Shown here: positions 23,991 to 34,606 of the stretch, one piece after another | How positions within the stretch are numbered: position 1 is the stretch's first letter | Layout of the letters: every line of letters begins with the position of its first letter | NCBI GenBank assembly: GCA_027022105.1 | Contig: JALVZH010000064.1 | Span: forward strand, 1 to 40,056 | DNA: 40,056 nt | Reading direction: 5' to 3' | Source of the DNA: Bacteroidales bacterium | GTDB taxonomy: Bacteria; Bacteroidota; Bacteroidia; Bacteroidales; F082 | Program-made: the position numbers and the translations under genes | The notes under the pieces: model-generated | Told to the model about the DNA's origin: nothing | What the model saw: the letters and a program-made list of their open reading frames with translations, nothing else | Databases searched by the model: none

Positions 23991-26900
23991 TTGGCTGAAA
24001 TCAAAACCGAAAGAATCAATTTCGCAAGAACAAAAAATTTGATGCCTTATCCGGATTTTCTGGATGTCCAGTTAAAGTCTTTCCAAGACTTTTTCCAACT
24101 GGAAACAAATATGGAAAACCGTAAAAATGAAGGCCTTTACAAAGTTTTTGCCGAGAACTTCCCTATTACCGATGCCAGAAATAATTTCGTCCTGGAATTC
24201 CTGGATTATTTTATTGATCCCCCGCGCTATACCATGGAAGAGTGCATTGAAAGGGGACTGACTTACAGTGTTCCGCTCAAAGCCAAATTAAAACTTTATT
24301 GTACCGATCCGGAACATGAAGATTTTGAAACAATCATTCAGGATGTCTATCTCGGGCAAATCCCGTATATGACACCTAAAGGTACCTTTATTGTTAATGG
24401 TGCCGAGCGTGTTATTGTTTCACAGCTGCATCGCTCACCCGGTGTTTTCTTCGGACAACACCGTCATGCCAACGGAACCCAGCTGTTTTCGGCACGTATT
24501 ATTCCTTTTAAAGGGTCGTGGATGGAATTCTCCACCGACATCAACAATGTGATGTATGCCTACATCGACAGAAAGAAAAAATTACCTGTAACTACCCTTC
24601 TGCGTGCAATCGGTTATGAAACCGATAAAGATATTCTTGAGATTTTCGACCTTGCAGAAGAGATAAAAGTAAGTAAAGCAGGATTGAAAAGAGTTTTGGG
24701 AAGAAAACTGGCAGCACGTGTCGTACGGTCATGGTTTGAAGATTTTGTTGACGAAGATACCGGTGAAGTTGTTTCTATCGAACGTAACGATGTGATTATT
24801 GAGCGTGAAACGGTTCTTGAAAGCAAACACATCGAAATGATTATTGATGCAGGCGTTAAAACAATTCTGCTGCATCGTGAAGATGCCAACCTTGCTGATT
24901 ACTCCATCATTTTGAATACGCTGCAAAAAGACACCACCAACTCGGAAAAAGAGGCTGTGGAATATATCTACTTCCAGCTGAGAAACGCACTTCCCCCCGA
25001 TGAAGAAACTGCAAGAGGTATTTTTGAAAAACTGTTCTTCTCCGACAAACGTTACGATTTGGGTGAAGTTGGCCGGTACAGAATTAATAAAAAGCTGGAA
25101 ATCAACACCCCCATGGATGTGAGGGTATTGACAAAAGAAGATATTATCTTAATCATTAAGAACCTGATTAAGCTGGTTAACCAGAAAACCATTGTGGATG
25201 ACATTGACCACCTGAGTAACCGAAGGGTTCGTACCGTAGGCGAGCAGCTATATTCACAATTCGGCGTGGGTTTGGCCCGTATGGCAAGAACTATCCGCGA
25301 GCGTATGAACGTTCGCGACAATGAGGTTTTTACTCCTACCGACCTTATCAATGCAAAAACCCTTTCATCGGTAATCAACTCTTTCTTTGGTACCAATGCT
25401 TTGTCGCAGTTCATGGATCAAACCAACCCGCTGTCGGAAATCACACATAAAAGAAGGATTTCGGCTTTGGGACCCGGCGGTTTGTCGCGTGAGAGAGCCG
25501 GTTTTGAGGTTCGTGACGTACACTACACACACTACGGAAGATTGTGTACCATTGAAACACCTGAGGGCCCAAACATCGGCCTTATCTCTTCATTGTGTGT
25601 TTATGCAAAAATAAACCATCTCGGGTTTATTGAAACTCCATACCGTAAAGTGGTAGAAGGTGTTATTGATTACAAAGTTGATCCTATTTACCTCAGTGCA
25701 GAAGAGGAGGAGGACAAGATTATTGCACAGGCAAATACAGTTGTAGCTGACGACGGCCGGTTTGTGAACGAAAAGGTAAAAGTTCGTTATCAGGCCGACT
25801 ATCCCATTACACCGCGTGAAAAGGTTGACCTGATTGATATAGCACCTAATCAGATTGCCTCAATTGCAGCATCGCTAATTCCGTTTTTGGAACATGACGA
25901 TGCCAACCGTGCTTTGATGGGATCGAACATGATGCGTCAGGCCGTTCCGTTGCTCAATGCCGAAGCTCCTATTGTAGGTACCGGTATAGAAGGACGGGTT
26001 GCCCGCGACTCACGTGTCCTTATCAATGCCGAAGGCGACGGAATTGTTGAATATGTTGACGCTAAGAAAATCATCATCCGCTATTCCCGTGACGAAACCG
26101 AAAAACTTGTAAGTTTCGATGACGACATTAAAGAGTATCACCTTACCAAATTCAGGAGAACCAACCAGAATACCACCATCAACCTGCGTCCCATTGTACG
26201 CACAGGCGATAAGGTTACAAAAGGACAGGTTCTTTGTGAAGGTTACGGAACACAGGGAGGCGAACTGGCACTGGGAAGAAACCTGAAAGTGGCATTTATG
26301 CCCTGGAAAGGTTACAATTACGAGGATGCCATTGTTATTTCCGAAAGAATTGTTAAAGAAGACCTGTTTACATCGGTTCATATTGAAGAGTTTACCCTTG
26401 AGGTTCGCGATACAAAACGAGGTATTGAGGAGCTGACAAACGACATTCCCAATGTTAGTGCCGAAGCCACAAAAGACCTTGACGAGAACGGTTTAATCAG
26501 AATTGGTGCCGAGGTAAAAGAGGGTGATATTCTTATAGGTAAAATTACACCAAAAGGAGAAAGCGATCCCACACCGGAAGAGAAACTGCTTCGTGCCATC
26601 TTTGGCGACAAAGCCGGTGATGTAAAAAATGCTTCGCTGAAAGCACCGCCGTCGCTGCAGGGAGTTGTTTTGGACAAAAGACTCTTTTCACGTGCTGTTC
26701 AGGACAGAAGATCAAAGATTAAAGACAAAGACAAGGAGATTATTGAGCAGCTCGAAAAAGAATACAAAGAGGCTTTCGATGAATTAAGAACCAAACTCAT
26801 TCATAAACTTACCGTTTTGGTAATGGGACGAACTTCGCAAGGTGTTACCAACACTTTCGGCGATGTTGTGGTACCTCACAAAACCAAATTTACACAGAAG

Positions 26901-27806
26901 ATTCTTAACTCGTTGGATTACACCATCATTAGCTCAGGTAATTGGACAACCGACAAGGAAAAGAACGACCTTATCAAACAGTTGTTGAACAACTACCTGA
27001 TTAAATACAAAGAGCTTCTTGGTGTTTTTAACAGAAAAGTATTCGTGGCCCAGGCAGGTGACGAGTTACCCAATGGTATTGTTCAGATGGCCAAGGTTTA
27101 TATTGCCAAGAAAAGAAAGCTTAAAGTAGGGGATAAGATGGCAGGTCGTCATGGTAACAAGGGTATTGTAGCACGTATCGTACGTGAAGAGGATATGCCT
27201 TTTATGGAAGACGGGACTCCTGTTGATATAGTTTTGAACCCGTTGGGTGTACCTTCCCGAATGAACCTCGGACAGATTTACGAAACTGTTCTGGGTTGGG
27301 CCGGTAAAGAGTTGGGAATGAAATTCGCAACACCTATTTTCGACGGTGCTACCGACGAGCAAATCAACGAATACATGGAGAAGGCCGGTTTACCGAAAAA
27401 CGGAAGTGTCTATCTTTATGACGGAGGTACCGGTGAGCGTTTCGACCAGCCTGCCACAGTGGGTTACATTTATATGCTGAAACTGCACCACCTTATCGAC
27501 GATAAGATGCACGCACGTTCCATCGGCCCCTACTCACTCATTACTCAGCAGCCTTTGGGTGGTAAAGCCCAGTTTGGAGGTCAGCGTTTTGGTGAGATGG
27601 AGGTTTGGGCTCTCGAAGCATTCGGAGCTGCCAACATCCTGCAGGAGATTCTTACCGTAAAATCGGACGACGTTACCGGACGTGCCAAAGCATACGAAGC
27701 CATTGTAAAAGGTGAAAATATGCCGACACCGAATATTCCGGAATCGTTTAATGTACTTGTTAACGAACTGAGAGGCCTTGGCCTTGAAATTCGCTTTGAT
27801 CAATAA
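23991..27806 (+). CDS. rpoB: RNA polymerase subunit beta
   Basis: 1271 residues. Complete from the N-terminal [20 protein letters not shown] to the C-terminal [20 protein letters not shown] and ending. The rifampicin-region segment [20 protein letters not shown] and switch regions are recognisable. The start is TTG at 23991: an in-frame stop lies five codons upstream and no ATG exists until far inside the conserved N-terminus, so TTG appears to be the true start. No Shine-Dalgarno sequence is present. It lies 146 bp after rplL and 34 bp before rpoC. Confidence 0.98.
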   Translation: MAEIKTERINFARTKNLMPYPDFLDVQLKSFQDFFQLETNMENRKNEGLYKVFAENFPITDARNNFVLEFLDYFIDPPRYTMEECIERGLTYSVPLKAKLKLYCTDPEHEDFETIIQDVYLGQIPYMTPKGTFIVNGAERVIVSQLHRSPGVFFGQHRHANGTQLFSARIIPFKGSWMEFSTDINNVMYAYIDRKKKLPVTTLLRAIGYETDKDILEIFDLAEEIKVSKAGLKRVLGRKLAARVVRSWFEDFVDEDTGEVVSIERNDVIIERETVLESKHIEMIIDAGVKTILLHREDANLADYSIILNTLQKDTTNSEKEAVEYIYFQLRNALPPDEETARGIFEKLFFSDKRYDLGEVGRYRINKKLEINTPMDVRVLTKEDIILIIKNLIKLVNQKTIVDDIDHLSNRRVRTVGEQLYSQFGVGLARMARTIRERMNVRDNEVFTPTDLINAKTLSSVINSFFGTNALSQFMDQTNPLSEITHKRRISALGPGGLSRERAGFEVRDVHYTHYGRLCTIETPEGPNIGLISSLCVYAKINHLGFIETPYRKVVEGVIDYKVDPIYLSAEEEEDKIIAQANTVVADDGRFVNEKVKVRYQADYPITPREKVDLIDIAPNQIASIAASLIPFLEHDDANRALMGSNMMRQAVPLLNAEAPIVGTGIEGRVARDSRVLINAEGDGIVEYVDAKKIIIRYSRDETEKLVSFDDDIKEYHLTKFRRTNQNTTINLRPIVRTGDKVTKGQVLCEGYGTQGGELALGRNLKVAFMPWKGYNYEDAIVISERIVKEDLFTSVHIEEFTLEVRDTKRGIEELTNDIPNVSAEATKDLDENGLIRIGAEVKEGDILIGKITPKGESDPTPEEKLLRAIFGDKAGDVKNASLKAPPSLQGVVLDKRLFSRAVQDRRSKIKDKDKEIIEQLEKEYKEAFDELRTKLIHKLTVLVMGRTSQGVTNTFGDVVVPHKTKFTQKILNSLDYTIISSGNWTTDKEKNDLIKQLLNNYLIKYKELLGVFNRKVFVAQAGDELPNGIVQMAKVYIAKKRKLKVGDKMAGRHGNKGIVARIVREEDMPFMEDGTPVDIVLNPLGVPSRMNLGQIYETVLGWAGKELGMKFATPIFDGATDEQINEYMEKAGLPKNGSVYLYDGGTGERFDQPATVGYIYMLKLHHLIDDKMHARSIGPYSLITQQPLGGKAQFGGQRFGEMEVWALEAFGAANILQEILTVKSDDVTGRAKAYEAIVKGENMPTPNIPESFNVLVNELRGLGLEIRFDQ

Positions 27807-27840
27807 TATTAATTTTTTGAAACAATAATAAAACTAAAAT

Positions 27841-30800
27841 ATGGCTTTCAGACAAGACAGTAAAATACCAGGTAGTTTTAATAAAATCACCATTAGTCTG
27901 GCTTCTCCCGAAAAAATTCTGGAGCGCTCATACGGTGAAGTATTAAAACCTGAAACCATTAACTACCGTACATACAAACCCGAACGGGACGGCTTGTTTT
28001 GCGAGCGGATTTTCGGACCGGTGAAAGACTATGAATGCCACTGCGGTAAATACAAACGTATCCGGTATAAAGGTATCGTATGCGACAGATGTGGTGTGGA
28101 AGTTACCGAAAAGAAAGTGCGCCGCGAACGTATGGGACACATCGAACTGGTTGTTCCCGTGGTACACATCTGGTTTTTCCGTTCACTGCCCAACAAAATC
28201 GGTGCACTCCTCGGATTACAAACCAAAAAACTGGAATCAATCATTTACTATGAGCGATACGTAGTTATAAATCCCGGTGTTAAAGAAGCGGACGGAATTA
28301 AAAAGATGGATTTCCTTACGGAGGAAGAATATCTCGACATTCTGGATACACTTCCGGCAGGAAATCAAAGCCTGGAAGATTCCGATCCTCAAAAATTCAT
28401 TGCCAAAATGGGTGCCGAAGCAGTTCACGATTTGCTGGCAAGGCTCGACCTTGACGCCATGTCGTATGAGTTAAGGCACAAGGCTAATACGGAAACATCG
28501 CAACAGAGAAAAGCCGATGCGCTGAAACGATTGCAGGTGTTCGAAGCATTCCGCGATGCAAGAAACCGTGCAGATAACCGTCCCGAATGGATGGTGGTGA
28601 AAATTGTGCCGGTTATTCCTCCGGAGCTTCGCCCGCTGGTACCCTTGGATGGTGGCCGCTTTGCTACTTCCGACCTGAACGACCTTTACAGAAGGGTTAT
28701 CATCAGAAACAACAGGCTGAAACGACTTATCGAAATTAAAGCTCCTGATGTAATTATGCGTAATGAAAAACGTATGCTTCAGGAGGCCGTTGACTCGTTG
28801 TTCGACAATTCAAGGAAATCAAGTGCCGTTAAAACCGAGTCGAACCGCCCTTTGAAATCGTTGAGCGACAGTCTGAAAGGTAAACAGGGACGTTTCCGTC
28901 AGAACCTTTTGGGTAAACGTGTTGACTACTCGGGCCGTTCGGTTATCATCGTGGGTCCCGAACTCAAATTAAACGAATGTGGATTGCCGAAAGCCATGGC
29001 TGCCGAATTGTTCAAACCCTTTATCATCAGAAAACTTCTTGAAAGAGGCATTGTAAAAACAGTAAAATCTGCCAAGAAAATTGTAGAGCGTAAAGATTCG
29101 GTAATATGGGATATTCTTGAAAACATCCTTAAAGGGCACCCTGTATTGCTCAACCGTGCTCCTACTTTGCACCGTCTTGGTATTCAGGCATTCCAGCCCA
29201 AGCTTGTTGAAGGTAAAGCCATTCAGTTGCACCCGCTGGCATGTACTGCGTTTAACGCCGACTTCGACGGTGACCAGATGGCTGTTCACGTACCTCTGGG
29301 AAATGCAGCCGTTTTGGAAGCTCAGATATTGATGCTTGCATCGCATAACATCCTGAACCCTGCCAACGGTGCACCTATTACGGTGCCTTCACAGGACATG
29401 GTATTGGGGCTGTATTACATTACCAAAGCGAGAAAGAGTACCGAAGAACATCCGGTTAAAGGTGAAGGAATGACATTTTACTCACCTGATGAAGTCCGAA
29501 TTGCTTACAATGAAGGTACTGTTGATATGCACGCCATCATCAACGTAAAAGTTGATGTTAAAGAAAACGGCGAAATTGTCAATAAGATGATTGAAACCAC
29601 TGTTGGCCGTGTGTTATTCAATGAGAAAGTACCTGAAGGATACGGTTTTATCAACAAACTGCTCACAAAAAAAGCACTTCGTGATATTATTAGTGATGTA
29701 TTAAAAGCTACCGGAACAGCCGTTACAACCAGGTTCCTTGATGACATCAAGAACCTCGGTTTCATGATGGCGTTCAAAGGAGGACTTTCATTTAACCTGA
29801 ACAACGTTCTTGTTCCCAAAGCAAAAGAAGAGCTCATTGCCAGGGCCAACGAAGAGGTGGAAGAGGTAATGAACAACTACAACATGGGATTTATTACCAA
29901 CAACGAGCGTTATAACCAGATTATTGATATTTGGACACATACCAACTCGCACCTTACCAATATTCTTATGAAAGAACTGGCATCTGACGATCAGGGCTTC
30001 AATCCTGTTTACATGATGCTCGATTCGGGTGCCCGTGGTTCCAAAGAGCAGATTCGTCAGCTTTCCGGCATGCGTGGTCTGATGGCCAAACCGCAAAAGT
30101 CGGGTGCCACCGGAGGTGAGATTATCGAAAACCCGATTTTGTCGAACTTTAAAGAGGGGCTTTCGGTACTTGAGTATTTTATTTCCACACACGGTGCCCG
30201 TAAAGGTCTTGCAGATACAGCGCTTAAAACTGCGGACGCCGGATACCTTACCCGTCGTCTTGTGGATGTTGCCCAGGATGTTATTATCAAAGAAAAAGAC
30301 TGCGGTACTTTAAGGGGACTGACAGTAACTGCGCTTAAGAAAAACGAAGAGGTGGTAGAATCGTTGTACGACAGGATTCTCGGTCGTGTTACAGTTCACG
30401 ATATATACCATCCGCTTACCAATGAACTGATTGTTAAAGGCGGGGAAGAGATTACGGAAGAGATTGGAAGGAAGATTGAAGAGTCACCCATTGAAGAGGT
30501 TGAAATCCGTTCGGTACTTACCTGCGAATCGAAACGGGGTGTATGTGCCAACTGTTACGGACGTAACCTTGCTACCGGACGTCTGGTTCAGAAAGGTGAA
30601 GCGGTAGGTGTAATTGCTGCCCAGTCTATCGGAGAACCGGGAACACAGCTTACACTGCGAACTTTCCACCAGGGAGGTACAGCTTCCAACATTGCCGTTA
30701 GTGCAAAAATAGAAGCAAAACACGATGGTATCTTTACTGCTGAAGAGTTGCGTACCGTACCTTATGAAAAAGACGGTAAGAAATATGAGATTGTTGTAGG

Positions 30801-32136
30801 ACGTTCAGCAGAAATGAGACTCGTTGATGAAGAAACAGGTATTGTTCTTTCCTCAGCCAATATTCCTTATGCTTCCAACCTTTATAAAAAAGAGGGCGAA
30901 AAAGTCAAAAAAGGTGATATCATTGCCGACTGGGATCCTTACAATGCTGTAATTCTTTCGGAAGTTACCGGTACCATTCAGTTTGAAAACATTGTTGAAG
31001 GACAAACATTCCGTGTTGAATCGGATGAGCAGACCGGTTATTTTGAAAAGGTTATTATCGAAACCAAACAAAAGGCAAAGAATCCCATTATCAAGATACT
31101 TGATAAAGACGGTAATCTGATTCGTTCGTATGACCTCCCGGTAGGTGCCCATATTCTTGTAAACGAGGGCGATACCATTAATGCAGGTGAGGTACTTGTT
31201 AAAATACCGCGTTCATTCGGTAAAGCCGGTGACATTACCGGTGGTTTGCCGAGGGTTACCGAGTTGTTTGAGGCAAGAAATCCCTCGGAACAGGCTGTTG
31301 TTTCCGAAATCGACGGTGTTGTTTCCTTTGGAAAGAAACTGAAGAGAGGTAACCGTGAGATTATAATCACCTCTAAAACAGGTGAAGAGAAAAGGTATCT
31401 CGTACCTACTTCCAAACAGATTCTTGCTCAGGAAAACGACTTTGTGAAAGCCGGAACCCCGCTTTCGGACGGCGCCATGACTCCGGCCGACATTCTGGCC
31501 ATTAAAGGGCCCATGAAGGTTCAGGAGTATATTGTAAATGAGATTCAGGAAGTTTACCGCTTGCAGGGTGTAAAAATTAACGATAAGCACTTTGAGGTAA
31601 TTGTCCGTCAGATGATGCGTAAGGTTCAGGTTGAAGATCCGGGTGATACCCGCTTCCTTGAAGGAGAACTGGTTAACAAAGTTGACTTCCAGGAGGTGAA
31701 TGATGATATCTTTGGTAAAAAGGTTATTATGGATCCGGGTGATTCCGAAGTATTTAAACCGGGTCAGATTGTTAGTGCACGTCAATTGCGTGATGAAAAT
31801 TCACGCTTGAAACGTCGCGACATGAAACTCGCCGAAGCAAGGGATGCGCAGCCTGCAACAGCACGCCAGGTTCTGCAGGGTATTACCAAAGCATCGTTGC
31901 AAACAAACAGCTTTATCTCTGCAGCATCATTCCAAGAAACCACCAAAGTTCTTACGCTGGCTGCCATTGCAGCTAAGACTGACGAACTGGTGGGTCTTAA
32001 GGAAAACGTCATTGTCGGACATAAGATTCCTGCCGGTACCGGCCTTCGTGAATACGATGACATTATTGTAGGTTCCAAAGAAGAATACGATGCCATGATG
32101 GACAGTATGAACAAGGAACCGGATATAGAAGAATAA
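27841..32136 (+). CDS. rpoC: RNA polymerase subunit beta'
   Basis: 1431 residues. N-terminal zinc site C66, C68, C81, C84; the clamp; the active-site loop NADFDGDQM (from about residue 472) whose three aspartates hold catalytic magnesium; the bridge helix ([20 protein letters not shown]); the second zinc region ([13 protein letters not shown]); a C-terminal domain with sandwich-barrel inserts. Complete and normal for Bacteroidota. Its mRNA ends at a strong hairpin 12 bp downstream. Confidence 0.99.
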   Translation: MAFRQDSKIPGSFNKITISLASPEKILERSYGEVLKPETINYRTYKPERDGLFCERIFGPVKDYECHCGKYKRIRYKGIVCDRCGVEVTEKKVRRERMGHIELVVPVVHIWFFRSLPNKIGALLGLQTKKLESIIYYERYVVINPGVKEADGIKKMDFLTEEEYLDILDTLPAGNQSLEDSDPQKFIAKMGAEAVHDLLARLDLDAMSYELRHKANTETSQQRKADALKRLQVFEAFRDARNRADNRPEWMVVKIVPVIPPELRPLVPLDGGRFATSDLNDLYRRVIIRNNRLKRLIEIKAPDVIMRNEKRMLQEAVDSLFDNSRKSSAVKTESNRPLKSLSDSLKGKQGRFRQNLLGKRVDYSGRSVIIVGPELKLNECGLPKAMAAELFKPFIIRKLLERGIVKTVKSAKKIVERKDSVIWDILENILKGHPVLLNRAPTLHRLGIQAFQPKLVEGKAIQLHPLACTAFNADFDGDQMAVHVPLGNAAVLEAQILMLASHNILNPANGAPITVPSQDMVLGLYYITKARKSTEEHPVKGEGMTFYSPDEVRIAYNEGTVDMHAIINVKVDVKENGEIVNKMIETTVGRVLFNEKVPEGYGFINKLLTKKALRDIISDVLKATGTAVTTRFLDDIKNLGFMMAFKGGLSFNLNNVLVPKAKEELIARANEEVEEVMNNYNMGFITNNERYNQIIDIWTHTNSHLTNILMKELASDDQGFNPVYMMLDSGARGSKEQIRQLSGMRGLMAKPQKSGATGGEIIENPILSNFKEGLSVLEYFISTHGARKGLADTALKTADAGYLTRRLVDVAQDVIIKEKDCGTLRGLTVTALKKNEEVVESLYDRILGRVTVHDIYHPLTNELIVKGGEEITEEIGRKIEESPIEEVEIRSVLTCESKRGVCANCYGRNLATGRLVQKGEAVGVIAAQSIGEPGTQLTLRTFHQGGTASNIAVSAKIEAKHDGIFTAEELRTVPYEKDGKKYEIVVGRSAEMRLVDEETGIVLSSANIPYASNLYKKEGEKVKKGDIIADWDPYNAVILSEVTGTIQFENIVEGQTFRVESDEQTGYFEKVIIETKQKAKNPIIKILDKDGNLIRSYDLPVGAHILVNEGDTINAGEVLVKIPRSFGKAGDITGGLPRVTELFEARNPSEQAVVSEIDGVVSFGKKLKRGNREIIITSKTGEEKRYLVPTSKQILAQENDFVKAGTPLSDGAMTPADILAIKGPMKVQEYIVNEIQEVYRLQGVKINDKHFEVIVRQMMRKVQVEDPGDTRFLEGELVNKVDFQEVNDDIFGKKVIMDPGDSEVFKPGQIVSARQLRDENSRLKRRDMKLAEARDAQPATARQVLQGITKASLQTNSFISAASFQETTKVLTLAAIAAKTDELVGLKENVIVGHKIPAGTGLREYDDIIVGSKEEYDAMMDSMNKEPDIEE

Positions 32137-32147
32137 TTCAAAAACAA

Positions 32148-32187
32148 AAAAAGCGGAATAGTTAAACGTTGATTATTCCGCTTTTTT
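32148..32187 (+). terminator. Intrinsic terminator after rpoC
   Basis: AAAAGCGGAATA/TATTCCGCTTTT stem with a 13-nt loop, followed by a T-run to 32187. The next gene starts only 19 bp later, so some readthrough must occur or that gene's promoter is inside this element. Confidence 0.85.
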
Positions 32188-32205
32188 ATTAAAACACAAA
32201 ATACC

Positions 32206-32520
32206 ATGGAAGATCAAACAAAAAAGAACCAGATTAACATTGAACTCACTGATGATATTGCAGAAGGAGTTTACTCAAATCTTGCTATTATTACCCACTC
32301 ACATGCGGAATTTATTATTGATTTTATAAAAATGATGCCGGGCACACCCAAGGCAAAAGTAAAATCGAGGATCATTCTTACACCGGAACATGCCAAAAGG
32401 CTTTTTAAAGCATTGCACGACAACATCCGGAAATTTGAGCAAATGCACGGGCCCATCAAGGAATCGAAAGACGGCGGCACACCGCCGTTTACCATGGGAG
32501 GCCCCACTGCACAAGCATAG
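32206..32520 (+). CDS. DUF3467 family protein
   Basis: 104 residues, with INIELTDDIAEGVYSNLAII, HSHAEFIIDF and SRIILTPEHAKRLFKALHDN typical of DUF3467. Function is unknown. The family is regularly found directly after rpoC in Bacteroidota, so a link to transcription is suspected but unproven. No membrane segment or signal peptide; the C-terminus is Gly/Pro-rich. A strong terminator follows. It has no visible promoter of its own in the 19 bp after the rpoC terminator. Confidence 0.88.
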   Translation: MEDQTKKNQINIELTDDIAEGVYSNLAIITHSHAEFIIDFIKMMPGTPKAKVKSRIILTPEHAKRLFKALHDNIRKFEQMHGPIKESKDGGTPPFTMGGPTAQA

Positions 32521-32554
32521 AGAAGAGATAAGATTAATGTTTTTTTGTTTCCTT

Positions 32555-32590
32555 AAAAATAAACCGCACTTGTTGCGGTTTATTTTTTTT
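32555..32590 (+). terminator. Intrinsic terminator after the DUF3467 gene
   Basis: Perfect 11-bp stem AATAAACCGCA (32558-32568)/TGCGGTTTATT (32574-32584) with a 5-nt loop and a T-run. It closes the polymerase transcript. Confidence 0.9.
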
Positions 32591-32642
32591 ATGGGGATTT
32601 AATATTTAAATCATTTAGTCTTAGTAAAACAATGAAAATTAG

Positions 32643-32650
32643 TATCTTTG
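32643..32650 (+). promoter_or_regulatory. -7 element of the mtnA promoter
   Basis: TATCTTTG, a full TAnnTTTG match, with TTAG 18 bp upstream as a weak -33 candidate. The leader would be about 50 nt. Confidence 0.5.
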
Positions 32651-32708
32651 TTTCATTAAAAATTATTATTCAGTAAATCAAAACCATTATTACCACCTTA
32701 ATCTGCAA

Positions 32709-33752
32709 ATGTTAGTCAACGATAAATCATATCAAACGGTTTGGATGGAAGGGACATCGGTATTCATGATTCAGCAAAACCTGTTACCCTTTCAGTTTGA
32801 AATTCACGAATGCAAAACATATTGGGATACCTGCATGGCCATCACCGATATGGTTGTCAGAGGTGCGGGTGCCATAGGGGCAGCGGCGGGTTTTGCCATG
32901 GCACAGGCTTTTCTTGCTTCGCAAAGTAAGGAAAAGGCACTGCTGATAAGGGAAGCCCGACAGGATATAGAATCGACACGACCCACGGCAAAAAACCTTT
33001 TTTATGCTGTTGACAGGGTCTATCGGGCAGGATTAATTTCGCCCGAGAGTGCTGTCCTCGAAGCCATGCGAATAGCACGCGAAGACGCTCAGTCGTCTAA
33101 AGACATAGGAGAACATGGCAACAAACTGATTGGTAAAAAAGCCAACATACTTACCCATTGCAATGCCGGATGGCTGGCATTTGTTGATTACGGAACGGCT
33201 CTGGCACCGGTATATCTTGCCAAAAGAGACGGCAAAGAGGTGTTTGTGTATGTTGACGAAACCCGTCCCCGCAGTCAGGGCGCACGACTTACAGCCTGGG
33301 AATTGAAAAACGACGGCGTTGACCATGTGATTATTCCCGATAATGCGGCAGCCAGTTTAATGGCCAAAGGTAAAATAGATATGGTAATTGTGGGAGCCGA
33401 CAGAATTGCTGCAAACGGCGATGTAGCCAATAAAATAGGAACCCTCGGAAGGGCTGTATTAGCCAAAGAATTTAATATTCCTTTTTATGTTGCAGCACCA
33501 ACTTCAACTTTCGATATGGAGTGCAAATCGGGAAAAGAGATTCCCATAGAAGAACGGTCGCCCGATGAGGTACTGTATCAAACGGGTACCGATGCCAACG
33601 GAAATCTGGTAAAAGTACTGGTGGCTTCCCCGGGATCTCCGGCCTATAACCCCGCTTTCGATGTGACTCCGGCAAAATACATCTCGGGTATCATTACGGA
33701 AAAAGGAATTATTAAAGCCCACCACCGTTCCATCAGGCAACTTTTTGAATAA
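32709..33752 (+). CDS. mtnA: S-methyl-5-thioribose-1-phosphate isomerase
   Basis: 347 residues of the eIF2B-alpha-like family. RGAGAIG at 51-57, catalytic Cys151 in THCNAG and Asp231 in VGADRIAANGDVANKIGT mark it as the methionine-salvage aldose-ketose isomerase rather than an initiation-factor relative. It converts methylthioribose-1-phosphate to methylthioribulose-1-phosphate. Other methionine-salvage genes are not nearby. A membrane protein gene follows after 11 bp. A related ribose-1,5-bisphosphate isomerase activity cannot be fully excluded. Confidence 0.92.
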   Translation: MLVNDKSYQTVWMEGTSVFMIQQNLLPFQFEIHECKTYWDTCMAITDMVVRGAGAIGAAAGFAMAQAFLASQSKEKALLIREARQDIESTRPTAKNLFYAVDRVYRAGLISPESAVLEAMRIAREDAQSSKDIGEHGNKLIGKKANILTHCNAGWLAFVDYGTALAPVYLAKRDGKEVFVYVDETRPRSQGARLTAWELKNDGVDHVIIPDNAAASLMAKGKIDMVIVGADRIAANGDVANKIGTLGRAVLAKEFNIPFYVAAPTSTFDMECKSGKEIPIEERSPDEVLYQTGTDANGNLVKVLVASPGSPAYNPAFDVTPAKYISGIITEKGIIKAHHRSIRQLFE

Positions 33753-33763
33753 AGCCGCTAAAA

Positions 33764-34606
33764 ATGCCGAAAAGAAACTCACTGAAACCGGTTAATCTTG
33801 CACTGAACTTTTTTAGTTCCCTTATTGCAGGCGCTTTCGGTTTCTGGTTTATCTATCTCATGCAGGGCTTGGTAACACTCTATTTCAGTTATGATTTCGA
33901 TATCTCTGCAAAATTTACCGTGGACGGTGTACATTTCGGCACTCCGTTCACCTCTCCGTTATGGACAAAAGATGCGATTGTAACTGTTTTTCTTGCCCCT
34001 CCGATATTTTTCTTTTTCAGCGGTTTGTTGTTTCTGTTTTTGCTTGCATTTATCAAAAAGAAAAGCTCTTCCTTGCTGTTTTTTCTGTTATGGATGGCTA
34101 TTGCATCAAATAGTGCCGCATTCGGTACAATGATAGAAGAAGGGGTTGCTCACAGCGGATTGTACAGGGTTACCGAAGCATTAAATCTGGGGCTGGTTTT
34201 GCTGGTGATATCCGTATCGGTTTCCATCTATTTTCTTTACCTTACAGGGGTTATAACAGGTAAACTTATTCTGTTAAATATTGATGATTCGTGGAAAAAC
34301 AATGGAGGTATAAAAACAGAAGTATTCATTATTTTACTGCTTTTACCCTTTCTGATAAATCTCATTCTGTTTTTAATCTATGCAAATTTAAATATTGCGC
34401 AAACAATTATTTTTTCCATGTCGTTCATCATTCTTTTTCCTGTTTTGTGGGTGGTCCCACCAAAGAAAAATAATTTCAATACTGAACCTCCGGGAAAATT
34501 TAATTTTCTTGACGGAATAACGGTTCTTCTTCTTTCCATATTGGTGATTCTGATTTATATCTCAATCAATCACGGAATTGAGTTGCCATTGACTTTTCTC
34601 CGGTAA
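33764..34606 (+). CDS. Multi-pass membrane protein of unknown function
   Basis: 280 residues, not recognised. About seven hydrophobic helices are visible (near 18-40, 72-95, 103-122, 135-160, 185-207, 210-230 and 248-268), joined by short loops. One extracytoplasmic-looking loop (40-70) is rich in aromatic residues. No enzymatic motif is seen. The 11-bp gap after mtnA suggests co-transcription, but mtnA gives little clue to its role. Its stop codon abuts that of the convergent TPR gene with no bases between. Confidence 0.7.
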   Translation: MPKRNSLKPVNLALNFFSSLIAGAFGFWFIYLMQGLVTLYFSYDFDISAKFTVDGVHFGTPFTSPLWTKDAIVTVFLAPPIFFFFSGLLFLFLLAFIKKKSSSLLFFLLWMAIASNSAAFGTMIEEGVAHSGLYRVTEALNLGLVLLVISVSVSIYFLYLTGVITGKLILLNIDDSWKNNGGIKTEVFIILLLLPFLINLILFLIYANLNIAQTIIFSMSFIILFPVLWVVPPKKNNFNTEPPGKFNFLDGITVLLLSILVILIYISINHGIELPLTFLR

